This document shows positions 1 through 6,381 of a stretch of DNA of 17,506 nt, in pieces. Each line of letters starts with the position of its first letter. Position 1 is the stretch's first letter. Source of the DNA: JAYZAP01 sp964645285 (lineage in GTDB: Bacteria > Pseudomonadota > Alphaproteobacteria > JAAXGF01); assembly GCA_964645285.1 (NCBI GenBank), contig CAZYDR010000077.1, forward strand, positions 1 to 17,506. The letters are read 5' to 3'. A model generated the notes under the pieces. It searched no databases and had not been told where the DNA came from. It saw only the letters and a list, made by a program, of their open reading frames with translations. A program made the position numbers and the translations under genes.

Positions 1-834
<834 letters not shown>

Positions 835-838
<4 letters not shown>

Positions 839-1668
839 GCGCGCCAAGCCGCATCGACTGCCGTTTCGCCGATCTTCGGGCCGAGGGCCGGGCCGGCCTG
901 GTGAGTTTCCTGTCGGCTGGTGATCCCGATTACGACACTGCCCTTGAACTTCTCAAGGGCCTGCCTGGGGCCGGTGTCGATGTTATCGAGATCGGCATGC
1001 CGTTTACCGATCCCATGGCCGACGGCCCGTCGATCCAGGTCGGCGGTCTGCGCGCCCTGGCCGGCGGCCAGACCATGAAGAAGACTCTGGCCATGGTGCG
1101 CGAATTCCGCAGCGCCGACCAGGACACGCCCATCGTGCTCATGGGTTATTACAATCCGATCCATATGTACGGCAGTGAGGTTTTTCTCGATGATGCCAAG
1201 GACGCCGGCGTTGATGGTCTGATCATCGTCGATCTGCCGCCCGAGGAGGACGAGGAGCTCTGCCTGCCGGCCCTTGAGCGCGGCGTCAACTTTATCCGCC
1301 TAGCGACGCCCACCACCGACGATGAGCGCTTGCCCAAGGTGCTGTCGAACACCTCGGGCTTCGTCTACTACGTTTCGATCACCGGCATCACCGGGGCCGG
1401 CTCGGCCTCGGCCGACGTCATCGGCGAGGCGGTTGCCCGACTGAAGCGTCATACGAATTTGCCCATCGGCGTGGGCTTCGGTATTCGCACCCCCGAGCAG
1501 GCCGCCGCCGTCGCCCGGGTGGCCGACGCCGCCGTGGTCGGCACCGCCCTGGTCGACCGGCTCAAAGCCAACCTGGACGACAGCGGCGCGGCAAAGCCCG
1601 GTCTGATTGACGACGTGCTTGGTCTGGTGCGCGATCTCGCCGATGGCGTTCGCGGCGCCAGGAACTGA
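835..1668 (+). CDS. trpA: Tryptophan synthase alpha chain
   Basis: TrpA cleaves indole-3-glycerol phosphate to glyceraldehyde 3-phosphate and indole, which is channelled to TrpB. The 277-residue TIM barrel has normal length. Catalytic residues are recognisable as Glu52 in VIEIGMPFTDP and Asp63 in MADGPSIQ, matching Glu49 and Asp60 of the Salmonella enzyme. The mobile loop YYVSITGITGAG and the phosphate-binding GVGFGIRTPEQA follow in the expected order. I chose the ATG at 835 because it overlaps the trpB stop (ATGA) and gives MSAPSRIDCRF, a normal N terminus. The reading frame stays open further upstream only as an out-of-frame shadow of trpB. A 13-base gap leads to accD, consistent with one transcript. 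Identification is secure. Confidence 0.97.
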
Positions 1669-1681
1669 GCGGGATCGTGCC

Positions 1682-2641
1682 ATGAACTGGCTGACAAACT
1701 TCGTCCGACCCAAGCTCAGGGCGTTGGTGCGTAAGCCCGACATCCCGGAGAACCTGTGGGAGAAGTGCGACGACTGCGAGCAGATGATCTTCCGCCGCGA
1801 TCTAGAGGCCAACGCCAATGTTTGCCAGCATTGCGGCTTTCATATGCGCCTCGGCCCCAAGGGCCGGCTTGACGCCCTGTTCGACGACGGCGCGTACCAG
1901 CGTATCGAGCTGCCCAAGGCCGTGGCCGACCCGCTTAAGTTCCGCGACAGCAAGCGCTACAGCGACCGTCTCAAGGAGACCCAGGGCCGCCTCGAGACCG
2001 ACGACGCCATAGTCGTCGCCCACGGCAAGATGGGCGGTATGGACACGGTCATGGCGGTGTTCGACTTTGGCTTCATGGGCGGTTCCATGGGCGTCGCCGT
2101 GGGCGAGGCGATCATTGCCGCGGCGCGGCTCGCGGTGTTACAAGAGGCGCCGTTGATTATTTTTCCGGCATCGGGCGGCGCGCGCATGCAAGAGGGTGTG
2201 CTGTCGCTCATGCAGATGGCCCGCACGACAATTGCCGTGGGCGAGGTCAAGGACGCCGGCCTGCCCTATGTGGTGGTGCTGACCAATCCGACCACCGGCG
2301 GCGTCACCGCATCTTTCGCCATGCTCGGCGACATCGCCGTGGCCGAGCCCGGCGCGGTCATCGGTTTCGCCGGGCGAAGGGTCATCGAGAAGACTATCCG
2401 CGAGGAGTTGCCGGAAGATTTTCAGCGCGCCGAACATCTGCTGGAACACGGTATGGTCGACATGGTGGTCCATCGCCACGAACTGCGTGACCGGCTGATT
2501 ACCGTGCTTGGTCTGTTGGTTGATCGGGGTCCGGCGGCGGACGTGGTGGCGTTAACGCCGCCCGACGACGACGCCCAGGCGCTGGAGATGCCCAAGGCGC
2601 CCGATGCCGGCGAGGCGACGGATGCCAGCCTGGAAGAGTGA
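1682..2641 (+). CDS. accD: Acetyl-CoA carboxylase carboxyltransferase, beta subunit
   Basis: AccD pairs with AccA to transfer the carboxyl group from carboxybiotin to acetyl-CoA, making malonyl-CoA for fatty acid synthesis. The 319-residue protein starts MNWLTNFVRP, typical of the family. It carries the N-terminal zinc ribbon with Cys29, Cys32, Cys48 and Cys51 (C-x2-C-x15-C-x2-C). The crotonase-like carboxyltransferase core follows, with FGFMGGSMGVAVGEAI, PASGGARMQEGVLSL and TNPTTGGVTASFAMLGDI. The last 40 or so residues are an acidic, Ala/Asp-rich tail with no recognisable fold, common in alphaproteobacterial AccD. The ATG at 1682 is preferred over upstream in-frame positions that overlap trpA, because homology begins at this Met. 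The position between trpA and folC is a familiar alphaproteobacterial arrangement. Confidence 0.97.
   Translation: MNWLTNFVRPKLRALVRKPDIPENLWEKCDDCEQMIFRRDLEANANVCQHCGFHMRLGPKGRLDALFDDGAYQRIELPKAVADPLKFRDSKRYSDRLKETQGRLETDDAIVVAHGKMGGMDTVMAVFDFGFMGGSMGVAVGEAIIAAARLAVLQEAPLIIFPASGGARMQEGVLSLMQMARTTIAVGEVKDAGLPYVVVLTNPTTGGVTASFAMLGDIAVAEPGAVIGFAGRRVIEKTIREELPEDFQRAEHLLEHGMVDMVVHRHELRDRLITVLGLLVDRGPAADVVALTPPDDDAQALEMPKAPDAGEATDASLEE
2612..2615 (+). promoter_or_regulatory. Ribosome binding site deciding the folC start
   Basis: GAGG lies six bases before the ATG at 2622, inside the accD 3' end. The earlier in-frame ATG at 2604 has no purine-rich site at suitable spacing, so the later start is favoured. 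Confidence 0.5.
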
Positions 2642-3911
2642 CGCCATACTCGAACGCCTGTTGGCGCTCCATCCCAAGCTGATGGATCTCTCTCTCGACC
2701 GCATGGAGCGAATTTTGGCCGCTCTCGGCAATCCCGAGCGGGTGACACCGCCAGTTGTTCATGTGGCCGGTACCAACGGCAAGGGCTCGACCATCGCCTA
2801 TATGCGGGCCTGCCTGGAGGCCGCCGGCTACCGGGTCCACGCCTACACCTCGCCGCACCTCACCCGGTTCCACGAGCGCATCCGCCTAGCCGGCACGCTG
2901 GTTACCGAGGACGCCCTGTCGGCCCTGTTGGAAGACTGTGAGGCGGCCAACGGCGGCGCGCCGATCACCTATTTCGAGATCACCACGGCGGCGGCTTTCC
3001 TGGCGTTCAGCCGGGTCGAGGCCGATGTGCTGCTGCTCGAGACCGGCCTCGGCGGGCGCCTGGATGCTACCAACGTCATCGACCAGCCAGCCCTGACGGT
3101 GATTACCCCGGTGTCCATTGATCACGTGCAGTATCTTGGCGAGGGGCTGAGCGTTATCGCCGGTGAGAAGGCAGGCATTCTGAAGCCCGGGGTCACCGGC
3201 GTGATCGGCCCTCAGACGGCCGCCGCATCCGAGGTCATTGCTGCCCGCGCCGCTGCAATCGGTGCGCCGCTGGTTCGCGACGGCAACGACTATCAGTTCG
3301 AGATTACGACGGGCGGTTTCCGTTATAGCACCGACGGTACGGTCTTCGATCTCCCACCACCCGGCCTGTTTGGTCCTCATCAGGTCGAGAATGCCGCCGT
3401 GGCCGTAGCCGCGTTGTGGGCATTGCAGGGGTTCACTGTCGATGATGCCGCCATCGCCCAGGGTGTGGCGCGGGTGGAATGGCCGGCGCGCATGCAACGG
3501 CTTGGTCGCGGGCCTTTGGTGGAACGGCTACCGGACGGCTGGGAGTTGTGGGTCGATGCCGGCCATAACCCCGACGCCGGCCGCGCCCTGGCCGAGGCCA
3601 TGGCGGATTGGCGAGGACGACCGCTTCATATGATTGTCGGCATGTTGAACAGTAAGGATGTGGCGGGCTATTTGACACCTATCGCAGCGGTGGCCACGGA
3701 CGCCCGTTGTGTCGCCATCCCCGGCGATATCGCCAGCATGACCGCCGTCGATCTGGCGGCGGCGGCGACCGAGGTGAGACTTACCGTAACCGTTGCAGAC
3801 AGCGTTGACGCGGCCATGGGCGAAGTCCTCGCTAACGCCTCATCGCCCGGCCGCATTTTGATTTGCGGCTCCCACTATCTGGTTGGGGCTTTGCTTGCCG
3901 ACAATGGTTAG
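2622..3911 (+). CDS. folC: Bifunctional dihydrofolate synthase / folylpolyglutamate synthase
   Basis: FolC adds glutamate to dihydropteroate and then extends the poly-gamma-glutamate tail of folates, using ATP, in the cytoplasm. The 429-residue protein shows the Mur-ligase-like order: the signature HVAGTNGKGSTIAYM, with the P-loop at residues 50-56, then AYTSPHLTRFHERIRL. Next come ITYFEITTAAAFLAF, LLLETGLGGRLDATNVI, PVSIDHVQYLG with GEKAGILKPG, and in the C-terminal ligase domain VDAGHNPDAGRALAE. It ends with ICGSHYLVGALLADNG, a normal FolC end, so the gene is intact. The ATG at 2622 has a GAGG site and makes a 20-base overlap with accD; ATG 2604 would add six residues. No convincing terminator follows the stop; the next 350 bases hold only a gene remnant and an inverted-repeat element. 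Confidence 0.95.
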   Translation: MPAWKSDAILERLLALHPKLMDLSLDRMERILAALGNPERVTPPVVHVAGTNGKGSTIAYMRACLEAAGYRVHAYTSPHLTRFHERIRLAGTLVTEDALSALLEDCEAANGGAPITYFEITTAAAFLAFSRVEADVLLLETGLGGRLDATNVIDQPALTVITPVSIDHVQYLGEGLSVIAGEKAGILKPGVTGVIGPQTAAASEVIAARAAAIGAPLVRDGNDYQFEITTGGFRYSTDGTVFDLPPPGLFGPHQVENAAVAVAALWALQGFTVDDAAIAQGVARVEWPARMQRLGRGPLVERLPDGWELWVDAGHNPDAGRALAEAMADWRGRPLHMIVGMLNSKDVAGYLTPIAAVATDARCVAIPGDIASMTAVDLAAAATEVRLTVTVADSVDAAMGEVLANASSPGRILICGSHYLVGALLADNG

Positions 3912-4111
3912 GTGGATGTGGCCGAGCGGCAGGGTACTAACGACATCCGCAGAGCTAGCCTGTCGAGATTAACCGGTTTGGCTATGACGTCGATGACGCT
4001 CTCCTCGGTCGCTTTGAGATCGGCGCAATTGCGCCAATAGCCGCTCATCAAAATGACGTGGGCGTGGGAATCGATCTGCTGAATCTCGGACTTGGTCTCA
4101 AAACCGTTCAT
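3908..4111 (-). pseudogene. Truncated response-regulator receiver domain remnant
   Basis: The 67-codon frame begins MNGFETKSEIQQIDSHAHV, which matches the part of a REC domain just after the phosphoacceptor loop (the usual MPxMNGFE stretch). It continues with VILMSGYW, where the Ser fits the conserved Thr/Ser switch residue, and ends its homology with VIDVIAKPVNLDRLALRM, containing the conserved Lys-Pro pair. The N-terminal half, with the acidic pocket and the phosphoacceptor Asp, is absent, and an in-frame TAA sits two codons before the first ATG. The last dozen residues do not resemble a REC end, and the stop abuts the end of folC. I read it as a decayed fragment, not a working regulator. 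The inverted-repeat element starts 14 bases upstream of the break point and may be linked to the truncation. Confidence 0.6.
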
Positions 4112-4124
4112 TCGTTAGGTTACG

Positions 4125-4224
4125 GTGACAGTTTACTAAATATACGTAATTATTGTCGCCACTCTTCTTCTTGGGCCTCGCCCTTGCAGCTTAGATTTAA
4201 TTGGTGCATTTAGTAAACTGTCAC
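4125..4224. repeat. 100-bp MITE-like element with perfect 17-bp terminal inverted repeats
   Basis: GTGACAGTTTACTAAAT at 4125-4141 is repeated as its exact reverse complement at 4208-4224. Inside these arms the match continues imperfectly, with an AATTA block on each side. Near the centre lies a small hairpin, GGGC-CTC-GCCC, at 4173-4183. The arms and their flanks are clearly more AT-rich than the surrounding genes. No open frame of note and no transposase are present. No target-site duplication is obvious. It could be a miniature inverted-repeat transposable element, the two ends of a deleted insertion sequence, or a long hairpin in the 3' region of the minus-strand gene beside it. I cannot name the family. 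Confidence 0.6.
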
Positions 4225-4269
4225 GATTATTAAATTGCTGGGCGTTGCTCGCCGAAAACGGCTGAGACT

Positions 4270-5805
4270 CTACAGCGCCCGCATGTAGAGTTCGTAGTCG
4301 GCCGGGGTGATGCGCGCCTTGAAAGCGGTGAACTCCTGCCATTTGCAGGCGCTGTAGACGTGGCAATAGTCGGCTCCGAGATAATTCGGCAGCACCGCGG
4401 CATTGTCGAAAGCGCGCAGGGCGTCGAGCCAGTGGATCGGCAGGTTGGGCGTCGCCTGTTCGTTGGCGTTGCCCTCCATGGGCGCTCCCGGATCAAGGCG
4501 GTGGGTGAGACCGTGGTGGATGCCGGCCAGCACCGCCGCCGCCACCAGATGGGGGTTGGCGTCGGCCCCGGCATTGCGGTGTTCGATGCGCCGGGCCTTG
4601 CCCTCGCCGGCGGGCACGCGCAGGGCGACGCTGCGATTGTTGTAGCCCCAGGTGGTCATCATCGGGGCGTAGCCGTCGGGCTCGAACCGCCGATAGGAGT
4701 TGGCGTTGGGCGCGAAGATTAGCATTGATTCGGCCATCATCGCCTGCAAGCCGCCGATGGCGTGGCGCAGGCGCTCGTCGCCGCCCGCCCGGCTGTCGTC
4801 GAAGATGTTGTTGCCGTCATCATCCAGCAGGCTGATGTGGAGATGGAGGCCATTGCCCGATATGCCCTCGAAGGGCCTGGCCATGAAGGTGGCGTCGTAG
4901 CCGAGCGACCGCGCCGTGCTCTTGATGGCGCGCTTGAGCAGCAGGCCGTGGTCGGCGGCGGTCAGTGGATCGGGCTGGTGCTCGAGATTGATCTCGTATT
5001 GGCCGGGCGAATACTCGGCGATGGCCACGTCGGCGGGGATTGATTGCACCCAGCAGGCGGCCACGGCGGCGTCGATTACATCGGCGGCGTCGTCGATCTC
5101 GTCCATACCGTAGACCTGGGTGGCGGTGAGGGCTGGCCGCCGGCCGCTGACTTGCGAGCGTGCCGGTTGCGGCCGACCCTGGCCGTCGGGCTCGACGTCG
5201 AGCAGATAGAACTCCAGTTCATGGGCCATCACCGGCTTGAGGCCCAATTTGCTGAGGCGCGCTACGACCTTGGCCAGTACCTGACGCGGGTCGAGCCAAT
5301 AGGGCCGGCCGTTGGCTTCAAACATGCTGGCCAGTACCTGGCGGGTCGGCCGGGGCGCCCAGGGTACGGGAACCAGGGTGCCGGGCACCGGCTTGCAATA
5401 GCCGTCCGGGTCGCCATCGGCCATGCCGACGCCGCTGGGATCGACGTTGGAGCCGGTGATGTCCACGGCGAAAACCGATCCCGGCATGGTGACGCCGGGG
5501 CCGAACAGCTTGTCGATGGCGCCGCCGTTGAGGCGCTTGCCGCGGGGAATGCCGCAAATGTCGCAGATAAACATATCCACTGGGCCGTCGTCCGAATCGC
5601 GTGTCGCCGGCGTGGTAGTGGCAGGGAAAAAGTCATTGGCGGTTACAGCGCCGCCGCTGGCCTCGACGATTTGGCTCAGGATCGCCGGCTTTGGCACCCG
5701 CTTGCCGGCCGCATAACGGCCCATGGAAACTTCACTTACGCCGACCTTTTCGGAGAAATTAGCCAATGTTTGGTTCGATTGCGTCAAAAAATTCCGAAGT
5801 TTCAC
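4270..5805 (-). CDS. HTH-domain / glutamine synthetase fusion (PuuA-like gamma-glutamyl ligase family)
   Basis: The N-terminal ~60 residues form a Cro/C1-type helix-turn-helix (LANFSEKVGVSEVSMGRYAA at 14-33, then GGAVTANDFF at 51-60), followed by a short linker and a full glutamine synthetase from about residue 76. Metal and substrate motifs are present: HELEFYL (Glu196, Glu198), EYSPGQYEINL (Glu264, Glu271), GNGLHLHISL (His321), PNANSYRR (Arg373), NNRSVALRVP and RRIEHRNAGADANPHL (Glu408, Arg410). The loop Glu that binds ammonium in true GlnA is Tyr379 here, as I recall for PuuA-type enzymes that ligate glutamate to amines. The substrate is unproven. The gene has no metabolic neighbours. I chose GTG 5805 because VKLRNFL fits the usual start of such HTH domains and leaves room for a promoter after the trxA terminator; ATG 5862 would add 19 residues but has no ribosome site. 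The first ~50 codons are AT-rich, the rest GC-rich. Confidence 0.82.
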   Translation of the reverse strand: MKLRNFLTQSNQTLANFSEKVGVSEVSMGRYAAGKRVPKPAILSQIVEASGGAVTANDFFPATTTPATRDSDDGPVDMFICDICGIPRGKRLNGGAIDKLFGPGVTMPGSVFAVDITGSNVDPSGVGMADGDPDGYCKPVPGTLVPVPWAPRPTRQVLASMFEANGRPYWLDPRQVLAKVVARLSKLGLKPVMAHELEFYLLDVEPDGQGRPQPARSQVSGRRPALTATQVYGMDEIDDAADVIDAAVAACWVQSIPADVAIAEYSPGQYEINLEHQPDPLTAADHGLLLKRAIKSTARSLGYDATFMARPFEGISGNGLHLHISLLDDDGNNIFDDSRAGGDERLRHAIGGLQAMMAESMLIFAPNANSYRRFEPDGYAPMMTTWGYNNRSVALRVPAGEGKARRIEHRNAGADANPHLVAAAVLAGIHHGLTHRLDPGAPMEGNANEQATPNLPIHWLDALRAFDNAAVLPNYLGADYCHVYSACKWQEFTAFKARITPADYELYMRAL

Positions 5806-5823
5806 AAATATACGTCCAAAATG

Positions 5824-5859
5824 GTCTGTATTAGTCTGTAGTACATCCAATTCGGATGT
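5824..5859 (-). promoter_or_regulatory. Candidate operator: palindrome plus helical-phase direct repeats
   Basis: ACATCC-AATTC-GGATGT at 5843-5859 is a perfect 6-bp inverted repeat with a 5-bp spacer. Beside it GTCTGTA occurs at 5824-5830 and again at 5834-5840, a 10-bp period that places both copies on the same DNA face. Both lie just upstream of the preferred GTG start at 5805, or inside the first codons if ATG 5862 is used. Since the gene product carries its own HTH domain, autoregulation is a natural guess, but nothing here proves binding. I could not assign convincing -35 and -10 boxes. Confidence 0.4.
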
Positions 5860-5873
5860 CATACAAGTATTAC

Positions 5874-5897
5874 AAAAATCCCGCCTCGAGGGCGGGA
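5874..5897 (-). terminator. Intrinsic terminator after trxA
   Basis: On the minus strand a CCCGCC/GGCGGG stem (5880-5896, 5-base loop) extends by one A-T pair and is followed at once by a run of five T residues (5878-5874). It stands about 45 bases past the trxA stop and closes the tsaE-to-trxA series. A second small stem, GCCGG-CTGA-CCGGC at 5909-5922, lies between the stop and the terminator. The terminator also insulates the downstream HTH-glutamine synthetase gene from this operon. Confidence 0.85.
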
Positions 5898-5942
5898 AAA
5901 TTGCCTTGGCCGGCTGACCGGCGTTTTACGGAGCCATCGTGA

Positions 5943-6263
5943 TCAGATCTGCGACTCGACCCACTCCAGCAGCTTGTTCTTGGACAGGGTTCCGACCTTG
6001 GTGGCGGCGACCTGGCCGTCCTTGAACAGGATCAGGGTGGGAATGCCGCGAACGCCGTATTTCGACGGGGTCGCCGGGTTCTCGTCAATATTGACCTTGG
6101 CCACGGTGAGGCGGCCGTCGAGATCGTTGGCAATTTTCTCAAGGGCGGGCGCGATCTGCTTGCAGGGCGCGCACCATTCGGCCCAAAAGTCCACCAGCAC
6201 GGGGCTGCTCGACTTGAGGACGTCGCTATCAAACGAGCTATCGCTGACGTGGGATATACCCAT
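5943..6263 (-). CDS. trxA: Thioredoxin
   Basis: This is a 106-residue thioredoxin of normal length, a cytoplasmic dithiol reductant for ribonucleotide reductase, peroxidases and other targets. The redox site is WCAPC (Trp30, Cys31, Cys34); Ala replaces the more usual Gly, a variant I recall from alphaproteobacteria. The cis-proline segment is RGIPTLILF with Pro75, and the buried Asp25 lies in VLVDFWAEW. The start at 6263 (MGISHVSD) is preferred to an upstream ATG at 6335 because an AGAGGA site precedes it and homology begins here. It is the last gene of the minus-strand series, 117 bases after addA, and is followed by a strong terminator. The gap to addA contains foldable inverted repeats listed separately. 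Confidence 0.96.
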   Translation of the reverse strand: MGISHVSDSSFDSDVLKSSSPVLVDFWAEWCAPCKQIAPALEKIANDLDGRLTVAKVNIDENPATPSKYGVRGIPTLILFKDGQVAATKVGTLSKNKLLEWVESQI

Positions 6264-6270
6264 TGTGGTG

Positions 6271-6276
6271 TCCTCT
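6271..6276 (-). promoter_or_regulatory. Ribosome binding site of trxA
   Basis: AGAGGA on the minus strand lies seven bases before the ATG at 6263. It settles the start in favour of the 106-residue thioredoxin over a 130-residue version. Confidence 0.75.
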
Positions 6277-6306
6277 TTGTTCCGCGGGCACCCTCCCGCC
6301 CGGAGT

Positions 6307-6381
6307 ACGATGCCGCCTTTGTTGCCCGCCCTCATGGGCGATGTTCACTCAGGTGAATCTATGGAAGGGGCGGGGCATCGT
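6307..6381 (-). other. Foldable leader between addA and trxA (possible three-way junction)
   Basis: ACGATGCC (6307-6314) pairs perfectly with GGCATCGT (6374-6381). Enclosed side by side are two perfect 5-bp hairpins with 4-base loops: CGCCC-TCAT-GGGCG (6327-6340) and TTCAC-TCAG-GTGAA (6344-6357). In RNA this could fold as a three-way junction at the start of the trxA leader, using the last base of the addA stop codon. Its role is unknown: it could limit read-through, protect an mRNA end or be a protein-binding site. It may also be chance pairing in GC-rich DNA. Confidence 0.35.

Noticed and set aside
3914..3948. GTGGCCGAGCGGC stretch resembling a tRNA-Ser D arm, inside a GGATGT/ACATCC hairpin
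   Set aside because: No acceptor stem, anticodon arm or T arm follows at the right spacing. The resemblance is short and the hairpin has a 23-base loop.
4241..4262. Two overlapping small hairpins after the glutamine synthetase stop, considered as a terminator
   Set aside because: The stems are only 4 bp, compete with each other and are not followed by a T-run on the minus strand.
5044..5841. Plus-strand open frame of 265 codons opposite the glutamine synthetase gene
   Set aside because: No family resemblance and composition typical of an antisense shadow; the minus-strand frame shows all glutamine synthetase motifs.
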